A stretch of 64,000 nt of DNA from Sphingomonadales bacterium (GCA_016714795.1 JADKCA010000006.1:62001-126000); one strand, 5' to 3'. Positions 51,349 to 60,987 are shown, counted from the stretch's first letter. Numbers and translations are program-made. The notes: a model not told the origin generated them from the letters alone.

Positions 51349-51423
51349 AAGCCCGATTTGGCGTAAACCACGAAGGCTGGCAAGTCGAAGATCCTCGGCC
51401 CAATTGAAACCGAAAAATCAGAC

Positions 51424-51429
51424 TATAAT
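51424..51429 (+). promoter_or_regulatory. Possible -10 box upstream of the secreted protein gene
   Basis: TATAAT occurs 94 bases upstream of the next ATG in an AT-rich divergent region. A TTGAAA lies 14 bases before it, which is short for a -35 spacing, so confidence is low. Confidence 0.3.
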
Positions 51430-51523
51430 ACTCTGTTCAACTTCGCAGCGAAATTCACCACTTAATCGAATGGCAATCTTTATTGATCATATTGCGGTCC
51501 GTTCAATAAAACGGGATGTTCCC

Positions 51524-52366
51524 ATGACCCTGCCGCACAAGACCCGCTCAAAGGCCGCCGTCACCCTTCTGCTTGTCGTGCTGGCGATGTCCACGCCGGC
51601 CGAAGCGCGACGGAGGTTCCGGATTGGATCATTCGGCGGCGGATCAAGCGAGAGCATCACGCTGGTCCATGATCTTCCGGATCGTCAGCCCTTTGTGAAG
51701 GAAGGCAATTTCTTCGATGTGGGCTGGCTCAACAGCGACTCGCGCGCCGGCTACGTCATCTACCATGGCGACCGGTTCACGCAGATCGACGAGGCAGAGA
51801 TTGACGCGCTGGCCAGCATTTTGGGGTTTGATCCCACCGCCAAACACAAGGCCGAACATGCCGAGGAATTTGCCGCCGCTGCCGCAAAGGCCGAAGCTGA
51901 GCGCGCGCACAAAGAGGCGCGGATCGCTTCCGGCCAGATGATCGAGCCCCAGCCGGGCGAATCGTCCGAAAGCTACAATAAACGCAAACAGGCCTTCATC
52001 GCCCAGCATCGTGGCAGCGGGACCGGCAATGAGAGCCCGGCGACGCGGCCCGAAAGCGAAAGCGCATCGACAGGGTCCGAACCCTCCTCTCCCTTTGGCA
52101 TGGGAAGCATCTTTGGTTCCTTGCTGGTGATGGTCCTGCTCTGGCTGGGGAAACGCGCCTTGGTCAATCGCGGAAAGGCCTCTAACGCCGAACGGATTGA
52201 GAAGGCTGGTGCCGAGTTTGAAACCGCTGCTGATCTGGATACCGAATCATTTGATGCCAAGGTCGCCCGCAGGCTGGCGCAGTTGGAAGCCGGGCCTGCG
52301 CCTGCCGAACTGGCCGCAGCGGCCCCAGCCCCGCAACTGCGCGGATTTGGTCGCAAGGCCGCTTAA
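51524..52366 (+). CDS. Exported protein of unknown function with one C-terminal membrane helix
   Basis: A 280-residue protein that I do not recognise. A signal peptide (TRSKAAVTLLLVVLAMSTPA) is followed by a folded part with SSESITLVHDLPDRQPF and VGWLNSDSRAGYVIYHGDR. A long Ala/Glu-rich helix and a Ser/Glu-rich linker follow, then a membrane helix (GSIFGSLLVMVLLWLGKRAL). The C terminus is Ala-rich. ATG 51524 was chosen because it gives the signal peptide; ATG 51470 is the longer option. Confidence 0.7.
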   Translation: MTLPHKTRSKAAVTLLLVVLAMSTPAEARRRFRIGSFGGGSSESITLVHDLPDRQPFVKEGNFFDVGWLNSDSRAGYVIYHGDRFTQIDEAEIDALASILGFDPTAKHKAEHAEEFAAAAAKAEAERAHKEARIASGQMIEPQPGESSESYNKRKQAFIAQHRGSGTGNESPATRPESESASTGSEPSSPFGMGSIFGSLLVMVLLWLGKRALVNRGKASNAERIEKAGAEFETAADLDTESFDAKVARRLAQLEAGPAPAELAAAAPAPQLRGFGRKAA

Positions 52367-52584
52367 CGCGGGCTGCCCAGCGTCAGTCCTTCCAGCCGCG
52401 CGCGATCCTTCACAGATTCTTCGGTCCGCTTGATGGCCTTGCCGATGCCGCGCGCGGTCTCGCCCTTTTTCGCCAACGTCCGCAGCCGCTCCAGCTCGGC
52501 GGCTGTCCAGGGTTGTTTGTGCTTTTCAAATTTCTCGGCCATGCCGCGCCATAGCGGGCCGATGCGGGTCAAGTCCATCGTCAT
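52363..52584 (-). CDS. Small SANT/Myb-like helical protein
   Basis: A 73-residue product (59 from a second ATG at 52542). The stretch KQPWTAAELERLRTLAKKGE and AIKRTEESVKDRARLEGL resembles a SANT/Myb DNA-binding module, with the spaced tryptophan and helices of that fold. Function is unknown. It converges on the preceding gene with a four-base overlap. The start is uncertain because no good ribosome site is visible. Confidence 0.6.
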   Translation of the reverse strand: MTMDLTRIGPLWRGMAEKFEKHKQPWTAAELERLRTLAKKGETARGIGKAIKRTEESVKDRARLEGLTLGSPR

Positions 52585-52620
52585 GGACAGTTCATTCTCA
52601 GCCGCTACGATGCTGTTTGC

Positions 52621-53127
52621 ATGAAACACCTCCTCCCCTGCATCCTGCTGTTCGCCACCACCCCTGCCCTCGCGCAACGCCCTGCACCCGGTCAGGAGAA
52701 GGACGTGGGCGATGTCGTGACCCAGCCGATTGCTGACGTGAATTTGAAGCGAAAGGATGTTCCGCCAGAGCTGACCGCGATCATGGCCAATCCCTATGAC
52801 CTGACCGGCCTGCGCAAATGCCGCCACATCATCGCCGCCGTGCGCGAACTGGATGGCGTGCTTGGCCCGGACTTTGATGAAGCGGTGGAAGACAGCAAGG
52901 CAGCCAGGCGCCGACAGTCTGCCCTCAGCGTCGCGGGCGGGGCGATTTCCAGCCTCATCCCCTTCCGCTTCCTGATCCGCGAGATCAGCGGGGCGAACAA
53001 GGCCGATGAGGAGTATCGCGCCGCGATTTATGCCGGAGTGGTGCGGCGCGGTTTCCTCAAAGGCTATGGCAAAGCGCGGCGTTGCGTGCCGCCCGGATCA
53101 CCCCGCCGGATCAAATCCACCCCTTGA
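52621..53127 (+). CDS. Secreted protein of unknown function
   Basis: A 168-residue protein with a signal peptide (MKHLLPCILLFATTPALA). The region DVPPELTAIMANPYDLTGLR and later AISSLIPFRFLIREISGANK are conserved-looking. Two cysteines are present. No enzyme motif is seen. It precedes topA by 61 bases on the same strand and could share a transcript. Confidence 0.72.
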   Translation: MKHLLPCILLFATTPALAQRPAPGQEKDVGDVVTQPIADVNLKRKDVPPELTAIMANPYDLTGLRKCRHIIAAVRELDGVLGPDFDEAVEDSKAARRRQSALSVAGGAISSLIPFRFLIREISGANKADEEYRAAIYAGVVRRGFLKGYGKARRCVPPGSPRRIKSTP

Positions 53128-53188
53128 CTTGGGGGCCTCCCCCTCCCCACCCTCGCGCGTATACGCGTAAGAGGACGATGGACGCCCC

Positions 53189-55741
53189 ATGAAACTGGTC
53201 ATTGTTGAATCGCCTGCAAAGGCAAAAACCATCGAAAAATATCTTGGCCCCGGTCACACCGTGCTGGCCAGCTTTGGCCATGTGCGCGATTTGCCGCCCA
53301 AGGATGGCTCGGTAGACCCGGATAATGGTTTTGCCATGGAGTGGGACAACTACCCGGACAAGGCCAAGCAGCTCAAAGCCATCAGCGATGCCGCCAAGGG
53401 CGCCGACACGCTCATCCTCGCGACTGACCCTGATCGCGAAGGCGAAGCAATCAGTTGGCATGTGAAGGAAGTGCTCGCCAAGAAGAAGGCGCTGCCCCAG
53501 CATGTTGAGCGCGTCACTTTCAACGCCATCACCAAGGCCGCTGTCACCGAGGCGATGACGCGCCCGCGTGATCTCGATCATGATCTGATCGACGCCTATC
53601 GCGCCCGCCGCGCGCTCGATTATCTGGTGGGTTTCACCCTGTCTCCCGTGCTGTGGCGCAAGCTGCCGGGCGCGAAGTCCGCTGGCCGCGTCCAGTCGGT
53701 CGCGCTGCGGCTGGTTGTGGATCGCGAGCGTGAGATCGAAGCGTTCAAACCGCAGGAATATTGGTCTGTCATCGCCAATATGGAGCATGACGGCACGCCC
53801 TTCATTGCGCGGCTTGTCCGCCACAAGGGCGGAAAGATCGAGCGGCTGACGATTGGCGATGCAGGCAGTGCCGCAGAAGCCAAAGCAGCTGTCGAATCCG
53901 GACGCTTCACCGTGCAGACGGTGGAGACCAAGCCGCTTACCCGCAACCCGCCCCCGCCCTTCACCACGTCCACCCTGCAGCAGGAGGCAGCGCGCAAGCT
54001 CGGCTTCTCCGCCAGCCACACGATGCGGCTGGCACAGGCGCTCTATGAGGCGGGTGACATCACCTATATGCGGACCGACGGCGTGCAGATGGATGGCAGC
54101 GCCATTTCCGCTGCGCGCGGCGCCATCGCCAACCGCTATGATGCCTCCTATGTGCCCGACAAGCCCCGACAGTATACGGCCAAAGCCAAAAACGCGCAGG
54201 AAGCACACGAGGCGATCCGCCCGACCGAATTCAGCAAGGACCGGGCCGCATCAGGCGACCATGGTCGCCTGTATGACCTGATCTTCAAGCGCGCGCTCGC
54301 GAGTCAGATGGCCTCTGCCCGCCTTGAACGCACCACGGTTGAAATGGCGGACGGCACCGGCCAGACGGGCCTGCGCGCCACCGGCCAGGTCGTGCTCTTC
54401 CCCGGCTATCTCGCGCTCTACGAAGAAGGCCGCGACGATGAAGGGGACGAAGAATCCCGCCGCCTGCCGCGCCTGAAAGAGGGTGACGCACCCGCCAAGA
54501 AATCGGTGGAAAGCGAACAGCATTTCACCCAGCCGCCGCCGCGCTATTCCGAAGCGAGCCTCGTCAAGAAGATGGAAGAGCTCGGCATTGGACGCCCTTC
54601 CACCTATGCGTCGGTGCTGCAAGTCCTCAAGGACCGAGACTATGTGACGCTGGAGAAAAACCGCTTCATCCCCAATGAAAGCGGGCGTCTGGTGACCGCG
54701 TTCCTCGAACGTTTTTTCGAACGCTATGTCGCCTATGATTATACCGCCGGGCTCGAAGACAGCCTCGATGATGTATCGGGCGGTCGCGCGCAATGGCAGG
54801 CTGTGCTGGAAGCCTTCTGGAAGGACTTCAAGCCCAAGACCGTCGAGGTGATGGACCAGAAGCCCTCCGAAGTGACGGCAGAGCTGGACATTTTTCTCGC
54901 CCCCTATCTCTTCCCGGACAAGGGGGACGGCACGGACCCGCGCAAATGCCCGCTCTGTGCCGATGGGAAACTTTCTCTGCGTGGCGGGCGGTTCGGCGCG
55001 TTCATCGCCTGTGCCAATTATCCCGAATGCAAATATACCCGCAAATTCGCGCAGCCCGGCGGCCCCGGTGAAGGTGCTGACACCGGCCCCGAAGTGTTGG
55101 GCCAGCATCCCGAAACCGGCGAAGACATCACCCGCAAATCCGGCCGCTTCGGCCCTTATGTGGAGATGGGCAGCGGCAAGGAGGCCAAGCGCGCCTCCAT
55201 CCCCAAGGATGTGCCGGGCGAGGAATTCGGGCTGGATTGGGCGGTAAAGCTGCTCAGCCTGCCGCGCACCATTGGCGACCATCCCGAAACTGGCAAACCG
55301 ATCACCGCGAGCATCGGGCGCTATGGCCCCTATCTGGCGCATGACGGCAAATATGGCCGCCTCAAATCCACGCAGGAGGTGTTCGAGACCGGCATGAACG
55401 CAGCGGTCGTCAAGCTTGCCGAAGCGGCGGCTGGCGGCGGGAGGGCGCGCGGTGGCTCACGAGAGCCGCTCAAGGTGCTGGGAGCCCATCCCCGCACCGA
55501 ACTGGAGTTGAAGGTCATGGAAGGCCGCTTCGGCCCCTATGTCACCGACGGCACCACCAACGCGACGCTCCCCAAAACCGTCACGCCCGAAGCCCTGACG
55601 CTGGAAGAGGCCGCCCAGCTGATCGATGATCGCGCGGCGAAAGGCCCGGCCAAGGGGAAAAAGAAAGCTCCGGTGAAGAAGGCGGCGGCCAAGAAACCGG
55701 CGGCGAAAAAGGCTCCGGCGAAGAAGAAGGCGAAGGAGTAG
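53189..55741 (+). CDS. topA: DNA topoisomerase I
   Basis: TopA, 850 residues, relaxes negative supercoils. The Toprim domain opens MKLVIVESPAKAKTIEKYLG and has DPDREGEAISWHVKE. The active-site tyrosine is in AGDITYMRTDGVQMDGSA. A four-cysteine zinc ribbon (CPLCADG and CANYPEC, about residues 588-616) and three topoisomerase C-terminal repeats of type LG-HP-T and GRFGPYV follow. The last 30 residues are a Lys/Ala/Pro-rich tail (KKAAAKKPAAKKAPAKKKAK) likely to contact DNA or polymerase. Confidence 0.97.
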   Translation: MKLVIVESPAKAKTIEKYLGPGHTVLASFGHVRDLPPKDGSVDPDNGFAMEWDNYPDKAKQLKAISDAAKGADTLILATDPDREGEAISWHVKEVLAKKKALPQHVERVTFNAITKAAVTEAMTRPRDLDHDLIDAYRARRALDYLVGFTLSPVLWRKLPGAKSAGRVQSVALRLVVDREREIEAFKPQEYWSVIANMEHDGTPFIARLVRHKGGKIERLTIGDAGSAAEAKAAVESGRFTVQTVETKPLTRNPPPPFTTSTLQQEAARKLGFSASHTMRLAQALYEAGDITYMRTDGVQMDGSAISAARGAIANRYDASYVPDKPRQYTAKAKNAQEAHEAIRPTEFSKDRAASGDHGRLYDLIFKRALASQMASARLERTTVEMADGTGQTGLRATGQVVLFPGYLALYEEGRDDEGDEESRRLPRLKEGDAPAKKSVESEQHFTQPPPRYSEASLVKKMEELGIGRPSTYASVLQVLKDRDYVTLEKNRFIPNESGRLVTAFLERFFERYVAYDYTAGLEDSLDDVSGGRAQWQAVLEAFWKDFKPKTVEVMDQKPSEVTAELDIFLAPYLFPDKGDGTDPRKCPLCADGKLSLRGGRFGAFIACANYPECKYTRKFAQPGGPGEGADTGPEVLGQHPETGEDITRKSGRFGPYVEMGSGKEAKRASIPKDVPGEEFGLDWAVKLLSLPRTIGDHPETGKPITASIGRYGPYLAHDGKYGRLKSTQEVFETGMNAAVVKLAEAAAGGGRARGGSREPLKVLGAHPRTELELKVMEGRFGPYVTDGTTNATLPKTVTPEALTLEEAAQLIDDRAAKGPAKGKKKAPVKKAAAKKPAAKKAPAKKKAKE

Positions 55742-55795
55742 GAGTTGAGCAATCAAGGCCGCGCTGAACACTGATCCCGCTCAATCCTGAGGCGC

Positions 55796-55869
55796 CACTG
55801 AGCTTGTCGACGTGGCGTCTCGAAGGAGCATTGGGCGTGGTTCGAGAAGGGGTTTCGGCAGGCTCAGTG
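55796..55869. repeat. Long imperfect inverted repeat downstream of topA
   Basis: CACTGAGCTTGTCGA (55796-55810) is nearly the complement of TCGGCAGGCTCAGTG (55855-55869), 13 of 15 bases. An inner pair TCTCGAA / TTCGAGA strengthens the hairpin. Similar tail-to-tail repeats are common in sphingomonad intergenic DNA. Confidence 0.65.
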
Positions 55870-55900
55870 CGAACGGTGATTTGGTCCTAAGCCGGGAACC

Positions 55901-56833
55901 TCACTCCGCCATGTCCAGCCGCAACAGCCGCGTGCCGTCTTTCCCGCGGAAATTGTCGTCGGACACCAGCCAGATCGTCGCGCCGCCTGCGCGCGGTTCC
56001 AGTGCCATGCCTTCATAATTTGCGGCGAGCGCCGAATGCGCGATGCGGGCCAGCACGCGGCCGGGCAGAACGGCATCCGTCTCTGGCGTCAACGCAGGGT
56101 GGATCGTCAATATGCTCGCGGCCTGTTTGCCGAACTTGGTCTGACGGTTGAGCACGATCAGGCGGCCATCGGGCAAGAACGCTGCATCGCCCGGCTTGAA
56201 CCCGGCGGGCGGCTGATAGCGCATCGTGGTGACGGGCGTGGCGGCATCAGCGGGATCACCGTGAAACCAGAGCAAGGGCCGCAGCCCCGCATCATCCTGC
56301 GCCCCTTCACCGATGATGAGCGTGCCCTGCCCCGCCAGGCTGGCCATCGCCTCTGCCCCCCGGTTGCGCTTCCACTGACTCATGCCAGCCACCGCGCTCA
56401 GCGTCGCCGTCTCAGGCCGGTCGGGAGACCAGGCGCACACCATGTTCACGCGCTCCAGAGAGACGCGAATGCCCTGTCCGTCTGGCGCGAGCGTCATCGC
56501 CTCGGCATCGGCCTTCTTTCTGCCTAACGGCCGCGCACAGGCCGCTGGCAAGGCGCGGGAACGGACAGGATGGCCATCTTCCAGATCGAACAGGCGGCCC
56601 GAATCGGTCAGCAGGGTCAGTGCGTTGTTGCGCATCATCATCGCGGACACGCCACCAAACTGCTTGTCTGATGAAGAAAGCCGCCAAGACCCCGCCACCC
56701 GCACACCGGACGCGAGTTCTTCTGCTCGCGGTGAGGCCTCCAGAGAGATAGAGAGCGCCCCCGTGTCCAATACCTCTTCCGCGCTGGCAGGCGCAGGCAG
56801 GGCGATGACCAAGAGCGGGACAAACCGTTTCAT
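55901..56833 (-). CDS. Secreted phytase-like esterase domain protein
   Basis: A 310-residue protein with a signal peptide (MKRFVPLLVIALPAPASA). It matches the esterase-like activity of phytase family, with VRVAGSWRLSSSDKQFGGVS, AGFKPGDAAFLPDGRLIVL and NYEGMALEPRAGGATIWLVS, suggesting a beta-propeller-like shape. The true substrate is not known. The 39 bases between it and ppk2 upstream, same strand, suggest a joint transcript. Confidence 0.85.
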   Translation of the reverse strand: MKRFVPLLVIALPAPASAEEVLDTGALSISLEASPRAEELASGVRVAGSWRLSSSDKQFGGVSAMMMRNNALTLLTDSGRLFDLEDGHPVRSRALPAACARPLGRKKADAEAMTLAPDGQGIRVSLERVNMVCAWSPDRPETATLSAVAGMSQWKRNRGAEAMASLAGQGTLIIGEGAQDDAGLRPLLWFHGDPADAATPVTTMRYQPPAGFKPGDAAFLPDGRLIVLNRQTKFGKQAASILTIHPALTPETDAVLPGRVLARIAHSALAANYEGMALEPRAGGATIWLVSDDNFRGKDGTRLLRLDMAE

Positions 56834-56872
56834 GATCGCCGCTATAGCCTGCCCTCGGCCATGCTCAAAGCC

Positions 56873-58054
56873 TCAGTTGCCAGCAGCTCCATTGCCGTTG
56901 GCACGGCGCATGTCCGGATGGAGCGAGGCCCCTAAGATATGGTCTGCCTTGTTGATGACATGCCCGGCCTGCGTCACGATCAGCGGATCGGCCTTGTGAA
57001 CAATCTTCAGATCCTTGTCCGGATAATCGAGCGAGTCGAGGAAGTGCAGCATGCAGTTCAGGCGGGCGCGCTTCTTGTCGTTTGATTTGACGATGATCCA
57101 CGGCGAATCCGCTGTGTCGGTGTAGAAGAACATCGCCTCCTTCGCCTCGGTATAGTCATCCCAGCGCGACAGGCTGGCCATGTCGATCGGAGAGAGCTTC
57201 CAGCGCTTGAGCGGATCGGTGGACCGCGCCGCAAAGCGCGCTTTCTGTTCATCCTGACTGACTGAAAACCAGTATTTGTACAGCCGGATGCCCGAGCGGA
57301 CGAACATGCGTTCAAGTTCCGGAGCCTGACGCATGAATTCCAGATATTCATTGGGCGAACAAAAGCCCATGACACGCTCCACGCCCGCCCGGTTGTACCA
57401 GCTGCGATCATAGAAAACCATCTCCCCCGCCGTGGGGAGGTGCTCCACATAACGCTGGAAGAACCATTGTGCCCGCTCGATGTCCGTCGGCTTGTTGAGC
57501 GCAACCACGCGGGCGAAGCGGGGGTTGAGATGCTCCATGAACCGCTTGATCGTGCCGCCCTTGCCCGCCGCATCACGGCCTTCGAACAGGATGACAAATT
57601 TCTGGCCAGTGTCCTGCGCCCAGATCTGCACCTTGAGCAATTCCGCCTGAAGCTTGGCCTTGGCCGCTTCATAGGAGCGGCGGGACATGCGTTCGGGATA
57701 GGGATAGTCGCCCGCTTCAAACGCCTGCCGCAGCGTATCGGGCACGACGATAGGGAAGGATTTCACTTCAGTGCCGGGCGGCGGCAGGTCCGGCCCGGTG
57801 GCGGGCGTGGCTTCGACGGCGTCGGCATCGGCCACTGCACCCGCATCGGCGGGAGCGGGTTCCTCCAACACCTCGGCCGGGGTCGCGACAGGCACATCCA
57901 CAACTTCAACCGGTGCTGCGACCGCGACCTCTTCGGCTTCAGCTTCGGGCTCAACCACAACAACCGGCTCTGCCGCGATGACGGTGCCCCGCGCGCGCGA
58001 CGGACGACGGCGGCCATTGGTGGCGGCAGGGGCAGGGCTATTCGACTCGGTCAT
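56873..58054 (-). CDS. ppk2: Polyphosphate kinase 2 with a low-complexity N-terminal extension
   Basis: PPK2 uses polyphosphate to phosphorylate nucleotides (or the reverse). The kinase core (about residue 95 onward) has Walker A FEGRDAAGKGGTIKRFMEHL, Walker B MVFYDRSWYNRAGVERVMGF and a lid helix. The first 90 residues are Ala/Val/Glu/Pro-rich and disordered-looking, which makes the product 393 residues. ATG 58054 (MTESNSPAPAATNG) was chosen. PPK2 class is not assigned. Confidence 0.93.
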   Translation of the reverse strand: MTESNSPAPAATNGRRRPSRARGTVIAAEPVVVVEPEAEAEEVAVAAPVEVVDVPVATPAEVLEEPAPADAGAVADADAVEATPATGPDLPPPGTEVKSFPIVVPDTLRQAFEAGDYPYPERMSRRSYEAAKAKLQAELLKVQIWAQDTGQKFVILFEGRDAAGKGGTIKRFMEHLNPRFARVVALNKPTDIERAQWFFQRYVEHLPTAGEMVFYDRSWYNRAGVERVMGFCSPNEYLEFMRQAPELERMFVRSGIRLYKYWFSVSQDEQKARFAARSTDPLKRWKLSPIDMASLSRWDDYTEAKEAMFFYTDTADSPWIIVKSNDKKRARLNCMLHFLDSLDYPDKDLKIVHKADPLIVTQAGHVINKADHILGASLHPDMRRANGNGAAGN

Positions 58055-58150
58055 GATGGGCTCCTCTGGTGGGTGGAAGTTGTTCCTCACCCCCATCACA
58101 AAACTGTCAGAAATGCATTGATCCGCATCAAGCGTAGTGCGCGTTTCGGC

Positions 58151-58426
58151 TCAATCGCCCGGCGCACGGGCCTTTATTGCCAGCGCATGCACGCGCTGGC
58201 CGGGAATATCCCCCAGCGCCTGATTGACGAGTCGCTGCCGATTAACGCGGCTCACGCCAACAAAAGCGGCGCTTTCAATCTCCACGGTGAAATGGCTCTC
58301 ACCCGATCCATCATGTCCGGCATGGCCATGGTGGTGGTCACTGTCATTGATCACTGCAAGGCGCGTCGGCGCAAAGGCGGTGGTCAGACGGGTTTCGATT
58401 TCGGTTGCAAGCGGGCCTTGGGTCAT
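58151..58426 (-). CDS. BolA family protein with a His-rich loop
   Basis: A 91-residue BolA-fold protein, probably working with monothiol glutaredoxin on iron-sulfur or redox control. The invariant His region is VNRQRLVNQALGDIPGQRVH. A loop DSDHHHGHAGHDGSGESHF holds six histidines and may bind metal. It is divergent from the J-domain gene with 38 bases between them. Confidence 0.9.
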   Translation of the reverse strand: MTQGPLATEIETRLTTAFAPTRLAVINDSDHHHGHAGHDGSGESHFTVEIESAAFVGVSRVNRQRLVNQALGDIPGQRVHALAIKARAPGD

Positions 58427-58464
58427 GGCTTTTCATTTAGCATGACTCTTGGCAATGGCGAACG

Positions 58465-59046
58465 ATGGAGCGCGAGAAATTTCACGGACGTATCAGGGGC
58501 AAGGTGCGAGGCTGCGAACGCCCTGGCTGTGCAGAGCGCGGCGAGTTTCGCGCACCGGGCCTCCATTCCAGCGGATTTGACGGGCCGGGCAGCTATCGCT
58601 TTTTCTGCCTGGAGCATGTGCGCGAATTCAACGCGGGCTATGACTGGTTTGCCGGCATGTCACGCGAGGAGATTGAGGATGCGCAACTGCCGCACACACG
58701 CTGGGCCGATGCCTCCCGCGCCTTCCGCCCCACTGCTGGCGTGGACACGCCACCCCGCTGGTCAGACTTTCATGCTCCGCTGGACGCCATCTCTGCCCGC
58801 TTCCGACAAGGCATAGAGCGCGCGCGGAAGGACGGCAGGCCGCTGACCGCCGAAGACCGCCGCGCGCTCAAGCAGATGGGGCTGGACGAGAATGCAGACC
58901 GCAAAGCCCTGCGCGCCCGCTACACCGAACTTCTCCATCGCTACCACCCGGACCGCAATGGCGGGGACCGGCATTATGAGAAAAAGTTGCAGGCGGTGGT
59001 GGAAGCCTATCAACTGCTGCGCGCTTCTCCGGCGTTCAAGGCGTGA
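58465..59046 (+). CDS. J-domain protein with N-terminal cysteine-rich segment
   Basis: A 193-residue protein. The C-terminal part (about 125-190) is a J domain with HPD in LLHRYHPDRNGGDRHYEKK. The N-terminal part carries paired cysteines in RGCERPGCAERGEF and C-x2-H in FFCLEHVREF, a possible zinc site. It would recruit DnaK to an unknown partner. The gene is divergent from bolA with a shared regulatory gap. Confidence 0.88.
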   Translation: MEREKFHGRIRGKVRGCERPGCAERGEFRAPGLHSSGFDGPGSYRFFCLEHVREFNAGYDWFAGMSREEIEDAQLPHTRWADASRAFRPTAGVDTPPRWSDFHAPLDAISARFRQGIERARKDGRPLTAEDRRALKQMGLDENADRKALRARYTELLHRYHPDRNGGDRHYEKKLQAVVEAYQLLRASPAFKA

Positions 59047-59194
59047 GGATCAACAAGGATAGTTCCCGGAAATCCGGCCTTCGGAGCTCTGGCCGGTCCG
59101 GGTGAAACCAGACCGGCATGGAAGTTTCTCCGCAACGGGACGAGGCAGCCCTAAGCGTCCTTCTCCTCCGCACTCCAGTTCCGAACTCGGAGCC

Positions 59195-60793
59195 TCAGCG
59201 CGTCTTTACATATGTCCCCGGCGCATCTTCGATGGCCGCAAGCTTGCCCTCGCCCGGCAAACGTCCGTCCTTGGCGGGGACGGTCTTGGTGCCATGCGCC
59301 TTGATCCAATCCAGCCAGTCCGGCCACCAGCTGCCCTTGGTTTCGGCGGCCCCTGCGATGAACTCATCGAGCGAAGTCGCAGGCGCGTCATTGGTCCAGT
59401 ATTGGTATTTCTGCGCGGAAGGCGGATTGACCACGCCCGCGATATGGCCTGAACCCGCCAGCAGGAATTTGAGCGGCCCCTTGAAATGCCGGGTGAGCTT
59501 GAACACGCTTTCGGCAGGCGCAATATGATCCTCCCGGCCCGCCTGAATGTAGCTGGGCGTCTTCACCGCCGTCAGGTCGAGCGGGGTATCGAGTGCACAG
59601 AGCGCGCCGGGCTGGACCAGCTTGTTGTCGCGGTACAGATCTTCCAGATATTGCTTGTGCCACGTCACGGGCAGATTGGTGACATCACCATTCCAGTGCA
59701 GAAGGTCGAACGCCGGATAGGGTTCACCCAGCAGATAATTCTTCTCTACCGTGCTCCAGATCAGATCCTTGCCGCGCAGCAGGTTGAAGGTTGCGGCCAG
59801 ATAGCGCCCGTCAATAAAGCCCTGCGATCCCAGCGCCTCAAGCATCTTCATTTGCGAATCGTCGATGAAGTGGAGCAGTTCGCCCCCACGTGAGAAATCC
59901 ACCTGCGCGGTGAAGAAGGTCGCACTCTTGACCCGCGCGGCCTGCTTCTTGCCTTTGGCCCAGAGCAAGGCGAGCGTCGCGGCCAGCGTCGTGCCGGCCA
60001 CGCAATAGCCGATGGTGTGGACGCTCGGCACGTCGAGCAGATCACGCACCGTATCAATGGCATCCACCTGCGAGGCGATATAATCATCCCACACCACGTC
60101 GCGCATCGAGGCATCTGCCGATTTCCATGAGACGACAAAGACGGTGATGCCCTGATCAACGCACCATTTGATGAAGCTCTTCTCTGCTGTGAGATCGAGA
60201 ATGTAGAAGCGGTTGATCCACGGCGGGAAGATGACGAGCGGGATTTCCAGCACCGCATCGGTTGACGGCGCATACTGGACCAGCTGGTAGAGCGCGGTCT
60301 GGTGCACCACCTTGCCTGGGGTCGCCGCGATATTCTCGCCCAGCCGGAACGCGTCAGGATCGGTATGGGTCAGCTGGCCGCGCTGCATGTCGGCCATCAT
60401 GTGCTGCATTCCCGTCATCAGACTGGCGCCCTTGGTCTCAACCGCCCGGCGCAGCGCCACAGGGTTGGTGAAGGGCGTGTTGGCTGGGCTCATCGATTCC
60501 ACCACAGAACGCACTGCGAACTGGATCTTGGCCTTTTCATCGGCAGACAGATTTTCCAGCGAGTCTGCCGCGCCCAGCATGTAATCGGACATGACCTGAT
60601 AGCCTTGCCGCATCAGATCGAAGACGGGATGCTCCCAATCGGCGCCCGCAAATCGCCGGTCGCGCGGGTTGAGCTTGGATCGGCCCGCCTTGGCGAGCGG
60701 CGCAAGAGCACTGCCCCAGGCATCCAGCGCATGTTGCCACGCGGCCAGCGGGGCCATGAAGGGTTCGGCTTGGTCTTCGCGGTCTTCGGCCAT
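59195..60793 (-). CDS. phaC: Class I poly(3-hydroxyalkanoate) synthase
   Basis: PhaC, 532 residues, polymerises (R)-3-hydroxyacyl-CoA into storage granules. The lipase-like box is GYCVAGTTLAA with nucleophile C264. The Asp and His of the triad are D422 in AGREDHIAPAESV and H450 in LAGSGHIAGVVNPP. Substrate-provision genes phaA and phaB are not in this window. The gene is divergent from a small unknown gene, with a CtrA-like box between them. Confidence 0.95.
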   Translation of the reverse strand: MAEDREDQAEPFMAPLAAWQHALDAWGSALAPLAKAGRSKLNPRDRRFAGADWEHPVFDLMRQGYQVMSDYMLGAADSLENLSADEKAKIQFAVRSVVESMSPANTPFTNPVALRRAVETKGASLMTGMQHMMADMQRGQLTHTDPDAFRLGENIAATPGKVVHQTALYQLVQYAPSTDAVLEIPLVIFPPWINRFYILDLTAEKSFIKWCVDQGITVFVVSWKSADASMRDVVWDDYIASQVDAIDTVRDLLDVPSVHTIGYCVAGTTLAATLALLWAKGKKQAARVKSATFFTAQVDFSRGGELLHFIDDSQMKMLEALGSQGFIDGRYLAATFNLLRGKDLIWSTVEKNYLLGEPYPAFDLLHWNGDVTNLPVTWHKQYLEDLYRDNKLVQPGALCALDTPLDLTAVKTPSYIQAGREDHIAPAESVFKLTRHFKGPLKFLLAGSGHIAGVVNPPSAQKYQYWTNDAPATSLDEFIAGAAETKGSWWPDWLDWIKAHGTKTVPAKDGRLPGEGKLAAIEDAPGTYVKTR

Positions 60794-60883
60794 GCGCTTT
60801 GCGTCCTCGTCTGTCTTCGGTCCCCATTTTGTCTTCTAGCCAGAGCGGGCAGACAAGCAAGCGGCTCGCAGTGCAAGACACGG

Positions 60884-60899
60884 CTAATCTGCGATTAAC
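60884..60899 (+). promoter_or_regulatory. CtrA-like box, one mismatch
   Basis: The sequence CTAA, seven bases, TTAAC differs from the CtrA consensus by one base. It lies between phaC and the small gene upstream of trcR. Only the pattern supports it. Confidence 0.4.
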
Positions 60900-60987
60900 C
60901 GCCCCCGTTTGCCAATTGGCGAACCGCCTCTGTTACATGGATGGTCTCGCATCCCCAGTTTTTCCGGGACGCAAAGGACGTTGAACC

